The notes beneath the pieces were generated by a model. It worked only from the letters and a program-made list of their open reading frames with translations, was not told where the DNA came from and did no database searches. The position numbers and the translations under genes are program-made. A DNA stretch of 64,000 nucleotides, taken from the NCBI RefSeq assembly GCF_016863555.1, contig NZ_BOPC01000009.1, positions 1 through 64,000 of the forward strand, given 5' to 3'. This document shows, one piece after another, positions 57,527 through 64,000 of this stretch. Each line of letters starts with the position of its first letter. Position 1 is the first letter of the stretch. This DNA is from Micromonospora qiuiae (GTDB lineage: Bacteria; Actinomycetota; Actinomycetes; Mycobacteriales; Micromonosporaceae).

Positions 57527-57922
57527 ATGAGCGATCGTCTGTGCACCGTCCTGCTCTACAGCGACGACCCGCAGGTACGGGACCGGATGCGGCTGGCCGT
57601 CGGTACCCGGCCGGCACCCGACCTGCGCCTGGAGTTCGTCGAGGCGTCCAGCTACGACGAGTGCGTCCGATTGGTCGACGACTACGAGATCGACCTGCTG
57701 CTGCTCGACGGTGAGGCCAGCCCCGGCGGCGGCATCGGCATCGCCCGGCAGATCAAGGACGACTTCGACCAGCCACCCCTGACCTGCCTGGTGATCGCCC
57801 GCGCCGCAGACCGATGGCTCGCCGCCTACGCCGAGGTCGACGCCACCCTGGTGCATCCGCTCGACCCGGTGACCACCGCCGCCACGGTGACCGAACTGCT
57901 GCGGACGCACGCACCCGCCTGA
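57527..57922 (+). CDS. Receiver-like (atypical response regulator) protein
   Basis: A 131-aa single-domain protein. It has the receiver start [15 protein letters not shown] and an acceptor-like Asp in [12 protein letters not shown]. The conserved Lys of the receiver active site is replaced: [11 protein letters not shown] has His. Phosphorylation switching is therefore uncertain. ATG 57527 has GGAG eight bases upstream. It lies 85 bp before trpD, without a kinase partner. Confidence 0.8.
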   Translation: MSDRLCTVLLYSDDPQVRDRMRLAVGTRPAPDLRLEFVEASSYDECVRLVDDYEIDLLLLDGEASPGGGIGIARQIKDDFDQPPLTCLVIARAADRWLAAYAEVDATLVHPLDPVTTAATVTELLRTHAPA

Positions 57923-58007
57923 CGTCCCGCCTGCGGCACCGCCACGGCGCCGGGCGAGCCGGCGCCGGTCCCGTCCCACCCGCACTCTTCCGCTCGGGAG
58001 GCCCGCC

Positions 58008-59054
58008 ATGGGCGAACGGACCTGGCCGCACCTGCTCACCGCGCTGCTGCGCGGGGAGGAACTCTCCGCCGCCGACACCGGCTGGGCGATGGGCGAGATC
58101 ATGGCCGGCGCGGCGACCCCGGCCCGCATCGCCGGCTTCGCGACGGCCCTGCGCGCCAAGGGCGAGACCCCGGCCGAGTTGACCGGGCTGGTCGAGGCGA
58201 TGCTCAGCCAGGCCGTCCCGGTCGAGCTGCCCGAGGAGGTACGCGCCAGCGCCCTGGACGTGGTCGGCACCGGCGGAGATCTCGCCCACACGGTCAACAT
58301 CTCCACGATGGCCGCGCTGGTCGTCGCCGGCGCCGGGGTCCGCGTGGTCAAGCACGGCAACCGGGCGGCCTCCTCCTCCTGCGGCACCGCCGACCTGCTG
58401 GAGTTCCTCGGCGTACCACTCGACCTCGAACCCGATCAGGTGGCCCGGTGCGTGACCGAGGCCGGCATCGGCTTCTGCTTCGCCGGCCGGTTCCACCCCG
58501 GAATGCGGCACGCCGGCCCGGTCCGCCGGGAGTTGGGCGTGCCGACGGCGTTCAACTTCCTCGGCCCGCTGACCAACCCGGCCCGTCCTCCGGCCGGCGC
58601 GGTGGGCTGCTTCGACGCGACGATGGCGCCGGTGATGGCCGCCGTCTTCGCCGCTCGGGGTGACTCGGTGCTGGTGATGCGCGGCGAGGACGGGCTGGAC
58701 GAGTTCACCACCGCGGCGCCGACCCGGTTCTGGATCGCCGCGGGCGGCACCGTCCGGGAGACCGTGGTGGACGCCATCGACCTCGGGGTGCCCCGGTCCA
58801 CCCTCGGCGACCTGCGCGGCGGTGACGCCGCGTACAACGCCGACGTGGCCCGGCGCCTGCTCGCCGGCGAGACCGGCCCGGTCCGCGACGCCGTGCTGGT
58901 CAACGCCGCCGCCGCCCTGGCCACCCAGGGCCCGCTGGACGGCGACCTCACCACCGCCCTACGCGCCGGCCTGGACCGCGCCGCCGAGGCGATCGACTCC
59001 GGCGCCGCCGCCCGCACCCTCGACCGCTGGCTCGACGTCGCCCGCCAGACCTGA
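58008..59054 (+). CDS. trpD: Anthranilate phosphoribosyltransferase
   Basis: Transfers phosphoribosyl from PRPP to anthranilate in tryptophan synthesis. The 348-aa protein has the PRPP/anthranilate motifs [34 protein letters not shown] and [13 protein letters not shown]. Separated from other trp genes, as in M. tuberculosis. GGGAGG is upstream of the ATG. Its stop lies in a long inverted repeat acting as terminator. Confidence 0.97.
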   Translation: MGERTWPHLLTALLRGEELSAADTGWAMGEIMAGAATPARIAGFATALRAKGETPAELTGLVEAMLSQAVPVELPEEVRASALDVVGTGGDLAHTVNISTMAALVVAGAGVRVVKHGNRAASSSCGTADLLEFLGVPLDLEPDQVARCVTEAGIGFCFAGRFHPGMRHAGPVRRELGVPTAFNFLGPLTNPARPPAGAVGCFDATMAPVMAAVFAARGDSVLVMRGEDGLDEFTTAAPTRFWIAAGGTVRETVVDAIDLGVPRSTLGDLRGGDAAYNADVARRLLAGETGPVRDAVLVNAAAALATQGPLDGDLTTALRAGLDRAAEAIDSGAAARTLDRWLDVARQT

Positions 59055-59108
59055 TCAAGAAGTTTGCGTCAGAATCGCCCGCGATCGGTGACGCAAACTT
59101 CTTGATCA
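59052..59108. terminator. 20-bp perfect inverted repeat starting at the trpD stop
   Basis: Arms of 20 bp (TGATCAAGAAGTTTGCGTCA and complement) are separated by 17 nt. The left arm begins with the TGA stop of trpD. It probably terminates the trpD transcript. Confidence 0.88.
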
Positions 59109-59115
59109 ACGATGA

Positions 59116-59156
59116 ATGCAGGAAGCCCGCCTCCCTGGGAGGCGGGCTTCCTGCAT
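59116..59156. terminator. Second terminator hairpin, bidirectional
   Basis: 20-bp arms beginning ATGCAGGAAGCCCGCC with a one-base centre (T59136) form a near-continuous stem between trpD and the ctaF stop at 59165. Confidence 0.85.
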
Positions 59157-59164
59157 AGCTGGGG

Positions 59165-59593
59165 TCAGTGTTCGGCGGTGCGGCGGGTGCCGGAGTAGTA
59201 CTCGAACAACAGGCCGCAGGCGGCCATGATCACCGCCACCGCGCCCAGGCCGAACAGCCAGAGCTGCCAGTACGCCAGACCCAGGCCGGCGACCGTGGCG
59301 GACAGCGCCAAGCCGGCCGGCCAGTAGCTGCCGGGGCTGAAGAAGCCGACCTCACCGGCGCCGTCGGCGATCTCACCGTCCGGCCGGTCCTCCGGGCGCA
59401 GGTCGATCCGGCGGGCCACGAACCAGAAGAAGCCGCCGCACATCGAGCAGAGCGTGGCCGACAGCAGCAGGGCCGTCGTGCCGATCCACTCGAGGCGACC
59501 ACCCGACTCGTTCCAGGTCCAGAGGCCGTAGAGGATGGCCGCGAAGAACAGGAACGCGGCGATGCTCAGGAAAACGCGCCACTCGGTCTTCAT
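59165..59593 (-). CDS. ctaF: Cytochrome c oxidase subunit IV (CtaF)
   Basis: A 142-aa actinobacterial oxidase subunit with four membrane helices (MKTEWRVFLSIAAFLFFAAI near the start, and LWLFGLGAVAVIMAACGLLF), ending in YYSGTRRTAEH. It is 10 bp downstream of ctaC on the same strand. No ctaD lies between them, unlike in some actinobacteria, but as in mycobacteria. Confidence 0.95.
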   Translation of the reverse strand: MKTEWRVFLSIAAFLFFAAILYGLWTWNESGGRLEWIGTTALLLSATLCSMCGGFFWFVARRIDLRPEDRPDGEIADGAGEVGFFSPGSYWPAGLALSATVAGLGLAYWQLWLFGLGAVAVIMAACGLLFEYYSGTRRTAEH

Positions 59594-59603
59594 GCCCGCC
59601 GCC

Positions 59604-60575
59604 TCAGCTTCCCGCGCCGGCAGCAGCGCTGCCCTGGTTGAAGTTGTGCTCGGTACGCCGCGTCTCGAATGGCCGCGTGGTCACCGCGTACGGCTCCTCG
59701 CCGATGGCGGTCAGCGCGTCCTGGGTCGAGGCGCCGTCCTGCTTGGCCGCGAGGAACCGGTCGAACTTCTCCGGCGTGACCACCCGCAGCTCGAAGTTCA
59801 TGAAGGCGTGGTAGCTGCCGCAGAGCTCGGCGCAACGGCCCACGTACGCTCCCTCGCCCTCCAGCCGGGAGACCTCGAAGACGTTGCGGATGTTGCCCGG
59901 CATGACGTCCCGCTTGAACAGCATTTCCGGCACCCAGAACGAGTGGACGACGTCCCTGCTGGTCTCCTCGAACCGGATGGACCGGTCGGTCGGCAGCACC
60001 AGGATCGGGATGACCTCGCTGGTGCCCAGCACCGACGCGGTGGTGTTGGCGTCCTCGCCCTGGCCGTCGCGGTAGTTGAACTGCCAGTTCCACTTGAAGG
60101 CGACCACCTCGACGGTCACGTCGGGGTTGCGGGTGGTCTTCACCACGTCGGTCTGAATGACCGCGGTGTAGTAGAAGAGCACGGCGACGACCAGCACCGG
60201 CGCGATGGTGTACAGGAACTCCATCGGCAGGTTGTAACGGGTCTGCACCGGCAGCTCGTTGCCGCGCTTGCGGTAACGCACGATGCACCAGAAGATCAGG
60301 CCCCAGACCAGCAGACCGACCACGAGCGCCGCGATGCACGAGGCGATCCACAGGTCGTACATCCGCCGGGCCTCCGGGGTGATGCCCCCCTGCGGCCAGC
60401 CGAAGCCGCCGAACGCCGCGCCGACGTCACAGCCCGTGAGCAGGACCAGCAGCGACGCCCCACCGAAGCCGAGCCCGGCGAGACGTCCGGCGCGACGCCC
60501 CCGCCGCGCACCGGCTCCTGGGGATGCGCTGCGCTGTACGGCCGTCGGCCGTACCTCCGAACTCCTTGCGACCAC
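59604..60575 (-). CDS. ctaC: Cytochrome c oxidase subunit II (CuA)
   Basis: A 323-aa subunit. An N-terminal lipoprotein-like signal (LLVLLTGCD) precedes two membrane helices and a cupredoxin domain with the CuA site GRCAELCGSYHAFM. The aromatic WNWQF patch receives electrons from QcrC. GTG 60575 with GGAGG in range. Leads the ctaC-ctaF pair. Confidence 0.95.
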   Translation of the reverse strand: MVARSSEVRPTAVQRSASPGAGARRGRRAGRLAGLGFGGASLLVLLTGCDVGAAFGGFGWPQGGITPEARRMYDLWIASCIAALVVGLLVWGLIFWCIVRYRKRGNELPVQTRYNLPMEFLYTIAPVLVVAVLFYYTAVIQTDVVKTTRNPDVTVEVVAFKWNWQFNYRDGQGEDANTTASVLGTSEVIPILVLPTDRSIRFEETSRDVVHSFWVPEMLFKRDVMPGNIRNVFEVSRLEGEGAYVGRCAELCGSYHAFMNFELRVVTPEKFDRFLAAKQDGASTQDALTAIGEEPYAVTTRPFETRRTEHNFNQGSAAAGAGS

Positions 60576-60771
60576 CTGGTCCTGCCTCCCTAGCGCGCCG
60601 CGGTGTCTTCCTCGATCTGGTCGGCTCCGCCGAGCGGAGCCACCGCACCAGCGGCAAAGGCGTCACCGACGGTCGCAGATTACTCGACCATGACGGGCTG
60701 GACCCGGTTGGGGTCAGTCTCGGCACCCGACGGGGTATCCGACATCGGCCGAGGCGATAGCGTGCTGAGAC

Positions 60772-61923
60772 GTGATCCCTTCCCCCGTCCACCTGGACGC
60801 CGCCACCGCCGCGCCGCTGCATCCGGTCGCGCGGCAGGCGTTACTCGCCGCGCTCGACGACGGTTGGGCCGACCCCGACCGGCTCTACGCGTCGGCCCGG
60901 CGGGCCCGCCAGTTGCTCGACGCCGCCCGCGGGGCCGCGGCGGAGACCCTCGGCGTACGCCCCGACGAGCTCTCCTTCACCGCCAGCGGCACCACCGCGG
61001 CGCATTCCGCCGTGCTCGGCGGCCTGGCCGGGCGACGGCGGGCCGGAGCGGTGCTGGTGCACTCGGCGATCGAGCACTCGGCTGTGCTGCACGCCACCCA
61101 GCGGCACGTGTCCGGCGGCGGCGCGGCGAGCGAGGTGCCGGTCGACCGCCTCGGCCGGTTGGATCTCGACGCCTGGTCACGGGCGGTGACCGAGCCCGGG
61201 GTGGCACTGGCCGCGTTGATCGCGGCCAGCCACGAGGTGGGCACCGTACAGCCGGTCGAGGCCGCGGCGGCGGCCTGCGCCGCCGTGGGGGTGCCGCTGT
61301 ACGTCGACGCCGCCCAGGTGGTGGCTCGGACACCGGTGCCGGCGGGCTGGTCGGTGCTGAGCGCCAGCGCCCGCAAGTGGGGCGGGCCGCCCGGCGTCGG
61401 CCTGCTGGTGGTCCGCAAGGGCACCCGGTGGGAGTCGCCCTGGCCCGCCGACGAGCACGAGTCGGGCCGGGCGCCGGGCACGGTGAACCTGCCGGCGGTG
61501 GTGGCGGCGGCGGCGAGTCTGCGCGCGGCGGCGGCCGACGCGGCGGCGGAGGCCACCCGGCTGGCGCCCCTGGTGGACCGCATCCGGGCCCGGGTGGCGG
61601 CCGAGGTTCCGGACGTGGAGGTGGTCGGCGATCCCGAGCGGCGGCTGCCGCATCTGGTCACCTTCTCCTGCCTCTACGTCGACGGCGAGGCGCTGCTGCA
61701 CGCGCTGGACCGGCGCGGCTTCGCGGTCTCGTCCGGCTCGTCCTGCACCTCGTCCACGCTGCGCCCCTCCCACGTGCTGGAGGCGATGGGGGTGCTCTCG
61801 CACGGCAACGTACGCGTCTCGCTGCACCGCGACACGACCGAGGCCGACGTGGAGCGTTTCCTCGCCGAGTTGCCCGGCATCGTGGCCGACCTACGGGCGC
61901 AGGCCGGGGTGGTGGGGCTGTGA
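60772..61923 (+). CDS. Cysteine desulfurase
   Basis: A PLP enzyme of 383 aa that removes sulfur from cysteine as a persulfide. The PLP lysine is K202 (SASARKWGGPPG) and the catalytic Cys325 is in SSGSSCTSST. A TAGCGT hexamer lies eight bases before the GTG, so the mRNA may be leaderless. The next gene is a TusA-type carrier overlapping by GTGA, so this desulfurase likely feeds a sulfur relay rather than iron-sulfur clusters. Confidence 0.93.
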   Translation: MIPSPVHLDAATAAPLHPVARQALLAALDDGWADPDRLYASARRARQLLDAARGAAAETLGVRPDELSFTASGTTAAHSAVLGGLAGRRRAGAVLVHSAIEHSAVLHATQRHVSGGGAASEVPVDRLGRLDLDAWSRAVTEPGVALAALIAASHEVGTVQPVEAAAAACAAVGVPLYVDAAQVVARTPVPAGWSVLSASARKWGGPPGVGLLVVRKGTRWESPWPADEHESGRAPGTVNLPAVVAAAASLRAAAADAAAEATRLAPLVDRIRARVAAEVPDVEVVGDPERRLPHLVTFSCLYVDGEALLHALDRRGFAVSSGSSCTSSTLRPSHVLEAMGVLSHGNVRVSLHRDTTEADVERFLAELPGIVADLRAQAGVVGL

Positions 61924-62165
61924 CCGCCCCCGAGAGCCCGGCCGGCGGCGAGCCCGACGAGATCATCGACTGCCTCGGTCAGCGCTGCCCGCTGCCGGTG
62001 ATCGCGCTGGCCCGCCGGCTTCCCGAGCTGCCGGTGGGCGCGGTGCTGCGGGTGCTCGCCGACGACCCGGCCGCCGCGGTCGACATCCCCGCCTGGTGCC
62101 GCATGCGCGCCCAGGAGTTCCTCGGCACCAACGGCCCCGCCCACGACATCCGCCGGACGCAGTGA
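61920..62165 (+). CDS. tusA: TusA-family sulfurtransferase
   Basis: An 81-aa sulfur carrier. The active-site Cys23 is in DCLGQRCPLPVIALARRL (the CPxP signature). The rest is the compact TusA fold (VLADDPAAAVDIPAWCRMRAQ). The GTG overlaps the desulfurase stop (GTGA). It could deliver sulfur to tRNA or cofactor modification. Not separately visible in a simple open-frame scan because of the overlap. Confidence 0.92.
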   Translation: MTAPESPAGGEPDEIIDCLGQRCPLPVIALARRLPELPVGAVLRVLADDPAAAVDIPAWCRMRAQEFLGTNGPAHDIRRTQ

Positions 62166-62218
62166 AAGGAAGGGCCCCCTTTTAACGCCTCGTGCATAGG
62201 CGGGGCCCCCTATTAACA
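62165..62218. repeat. Dispersed ~54-bp repeat, copy 5
   Basis: Cores AAAGGAAGGGCCCCC and GGCGGGGCCCCC around CGCCTCGTGCATAGG, directly after the tusA stop. The second core supplies a TTAA that would be the stop of the frame-corrected minus-strand gene. Confidence 0.88.
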
Positions 62219-62502
62219 ACGCGACGCCGCATCGACCCAGAGCAGTCGCAGCCGGCGACCGGAGCGAGAGAATAGGCGTACGGCGGTGTCCGGGCTCGGG
62301 AAGCGCCCGGTGAAGCATGGCCATCGCCACAGGCCAGAACGCCGTCGGTGAAGGCCAGCCCCCAAGCGAAGATGCCGCCGTCAGCACGGTCGCCGTACTC
62401 CTCGCAGATCGCGAACCGTCGTGGCGCGAACTCGTCAACCAGGTCGGCCAACATCTGGTGAAACTCCTCGGGCGAGCCAAGCGGTGGGGGTGAGTCGTCC
62501 AT
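62213..62502 (-). pseudogene. Small hypothetical gene with frameshift
   Basis: From ATG 62502 (GGAGG eight bases upstream) the reading gives MDDSPPPLGSPEEFHQMLAD, then PRRFAICEEYGDRADGG and AWGLAFTDG. After about 60 codons the frame loses sense; another frame resumes as CFTGRFPSPDTAVRLFSRSG, RRLRLLWVD and ends at TAA 62213-62215 inside repeat copy 5. The unshifted frame runs to 62182. Family members in related genomes (memory) read through as one protein. Either a real frameshift or an assembly error. Confidence 0.7.
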
Positions 62503-62607
62503 CGGAGCCCTCCTTTGACAGGTATTGCTATACGTATAGCGCGCCGCCTTGTTCAATGGAAGGCCACTACGCCATGATGTTCGTGTCGTCGCGAGGAAGG
62601 CGGGCCC

Positions 62608-63456
62608 ATGGCAGCACGTAACGATCCGTCCGCGCTGCGCTGGCTGATCGGTGCCGAGCTGGGCCGCTACCGACGCGAGGCACCGATGACGCTCACCGAG
62701 TTGGCCGCGCGCACCGGCATCGGCAAGCCGAAGCTCGGCCACATGGAGACCGGGCGCTACCAGCAGTTTCCCGACGACATCGCGGCTGTGCTGGGGGCCT
62801 GCGGAGCGGATCAGCGGGCGATCGACCGACTCACCGCGCTCGCCACCCGGTCGGACGCGAAGACCTGGTGGGCACCGTGGGCGAACGTGATGCCGGACTG
62901 GTTCAAGACGTACGTCGGCCTGGAAGGTCTCGCCGACGGCGCGTTCGTCTTCGAGTCGATGGTGATCCCGGGCCTGCTCCAGACCGAGAGCTACGCCCAG
63001 GCCCTGACCCTCGGTACCGGCTTCGTCCGGCCGGACCACGCCGAGCGCTTCGTGTCGTTCCGGCAGGCCCGGGCGCAGCGGTTGACCAACGACGAGCCGC
63101 TGACCCTGCACGCGGTCATCGGCGAGGCGGCGCTGCGGCTGCGGGTCAACGGTGACCAGACCCGACGCGCCCAACTCGCCCACCTGGCGGCGATGTCGGA
63201 GCTGCCGAACGTGACCGTGCAGGTGCTCCGCCCCGAGGACGGTCCGCACGCCGCGACCCCGCTGGGCAAGTTCGTCCTGCTGGACTTTGCCCACGTCCAG
63301 CCGATCGCCTACACCGAGGTCCTCGACGGGGCGATGTACGTGCAGGATCCGGACAGCGTGCGGACCTATAGAATGGTGGCCGACAACCTGCGCCAGGTCG
63401 CTCTCTCGCCCGCCGAGTCGCGCGCGTTGATCAGGGAGCTGGCCGGCGCGGCCTAG
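62608..63456 (+). CDS. XRE regulator with DUF5753 (Scr1-type)
   Basis: A 282-aa regulator common in actinomycetes. The helix-turn-helix (about 12-68) reads MTLTELAARTGIGKPKLGHMETG. The C-terminal DUF5753 domain starts WFKTYVGLEGLADGAFVFES and ends with HVQPIAYTEVLDGAMYVQD. GAGGAAGG lies upstream of the ATG. It is followed 14 bp later by a DUF397 gene, its usual partner; the pair influences antibiotic production and development in streptomycetes (family knowledge). Confidence 0.93.
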   Translation: MAARNDPSALRWLIGAELGRYRREAPMTLTELAARTGIGKPKLGHMETGRYQQFPDDIAAVLGACGADQRAIDRLTALATRSDAKTWWAPWANVMPDWFKTYVGLEGLADGAFVFESMVIPGLLQTESYAQALTLGTGFVRPDHAERFVSFRQARAQRLTNDEPLTLHAVIGEAALRLRVNGDQTRRAQLAHLAAMSELPNVTVQVLRPEDGPHAATPLGKFVLLDFAHVQPIAYTEVLDGAMYVQDPDSVRTYRMVADNLRQVALSPAESRALIRELAGAA

Positions 63457-63470
63457 CCCCGGAGGCCAGT

Positions 63471-63698
63471 GTGTCCACCCCCGACCTCTCCGCCGCCCCC
63501 TGGTTCACCAGCAGCCGCAGCGCCAACAACGGCGACTGCGTCGAGTGCGCGGTCCTGCCCGACGTGGTGGCGGTGCGGGACAGCAAGGACCGCACCGGCC
63601 CCGTTCTCACCTTCTCGCGCCGCCAATGGTCGGCCTTCATCACCACGGTCACCCCAATCCCCGCTGACCCCCTATTCCCCCCGCGATCTGACCGGTAG
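63471..63698 (+). CDS. DUF397 small protein
   Basis: A 75-aa protein: APWFTSSRSANNGDCVECAV, then VAVRDSKDRTGPVLTFSRRQWSAFI. This is the canonical DUF397 pattern. GTG 63471 has GGAGG five bases upstream. Presumed antagonist or partner of the adjacent XRE regulator; toxin or anti-sigma-like roles have been suggested. Confidence 0.93.
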   Translation: MSTPDLSAAPWFTSSRSANNGDCVECAVLPDVVAVRDSKDRTGPVLTFSRRQWSAFITTVTPIPADPLFPPRSDR

Positions 63699-64000
63699 AT
63701 CGACCACCTCGCCCCGATATATCCCGAAAGTCACCCCTACCTAACTAGATCTTGGACGCGCGAGGCCCCTCTGGGGGCAGAAAGTGTCCAAGATCGCCGG
63801 CTGGAAGTGATCTGGCCAGGGGGACCGGTGGACAGAGAGCAGTTGCCGGATCTTCACGCCTGCGAGGCGTCCCGAAGAGACTGGGTGATTTGCGCCTTTT
63901 GTCGCCGCAAAAGGGGCGTTGCACCCCGAAACGGCGACCGAAAGTGCAAGATCGACGAGGTGGTGCGGGTGGGGTGAGGTGGTGCGGGTGGGGGGGGTGG
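63699..64000. other. Intergenic flank with inverted and tandem repeats
   Basis: No gene is credible. Inverted arms GATCTTGGAC (63748-63757) and GTCCAAGATC (63786-63795) form a hairpin. A related word AAAGTGCAAGAT occurs at 63941. A 19-bp unit GAGGTGGTGCGGGTGGGGT is repeated twice at the end (63957, 63976). Confidence 0.5.

Overview
The window is high-GC actinobacterial chromosome with strong G/C bias at third codon positions. It is most likely from Micromonospora or a close relative (Micromonosporaceae). The evidence is the gene content (qcrCAB/ctaCEF, pimB', class II DAHP synthase, DUF574 methyltransferase, XRE/DUF397 pair, (p)ppGpp-type RSH protein), many GTG starts, GTGA/ATGA gene overlaps, leaderless-type promoters, and five copies of a ~54-bp dispersed repeat with paired GGGCCC cores that I associate with this family. 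No rRNA, tRNA or CRISPR array was seen.

Layout. 0.2-5.1 kb (minus strand): aroG-type DAHP synthase and threonine aldolase (overlapping), a lipoprotein, and a secreted CBM2-GH18 chitinase. 5.3-9.9 kb (plus): glutathione peroxidase, then a glycine betaine/proline ABC importer (proV-proW-proX) behind a ~720-bp leader with phased CATGTAG iterons. 9.9-17.2 kb is an accessory island with decayed or unusual genes: a PIN toxin remnant with an excisionase-type antitoxin, a zinc-ribbon DEDDh exonuclease, a coupled globin-like/flavo-reductase pair lacking the heme-ligand histidines, an XRE regulator with an isochorismatase-type hydrolase and a broken 5-formyl-THF cyclo-ligase, and a DUF1828 two-gene pair.

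17.2-25.9 kb: DUF2203, proC, a 6-phosphofructokinase with PPi-type residues, a PARN-like exoribonuclease, a Crp-family regulator, a large class III cyclase/AAA protein and a serine-hydrolase relic. 25.9-33.6 kb: DUF membrane protein, otsA, a coupled flavin monooxygenase and alpha/beta-hydrolase (the latter without its nucleophile serine), an EEP phosphohydrolase, ROK glucokinase, a Cys-containing hypothetical and an SRPBCC protein.

33.8-45.4 kb: FadD15-type acyl-CoA ligase, a NarL-type two-component system, DUF574 methyltransferase overlapping a GGDEF(degenerate)-EAL protein, PimB', an M48 membrane protease and an NYN-domain protein. 45.5-51.8 kb: DEDDh-UvrC-like exonuclease, an RSH-family protein, Nudix hydrolase, sugar-1-phosphate nucleotidylyltransferase, stand-alone RAM-domain protein, DUF4142. 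52-60.6 kb: respiratory supercomplex genes qcrB-qcrA-qcrC-ctaE, CtaG-like factor, a receiver-like protein, trpD, ctaF-ctaC. 60.7-63.7 kb: cysteine desulfurase-TusA pair, then a frameshifted small gene divergent from an XRE/DUF397 module.

Overall the core (aroG, PARN-like exonuclease, SRPBCC, fadD15, pimB', DEDDh-UvrC, trpD, ctaE, qcrCAB, ctaF, ctaC) resembles, from memory, the Mycobacterium tuberculosis Rv2178c-Rv2200c neighbourhood, expanded here by insertion of other genes and by the accessory island.
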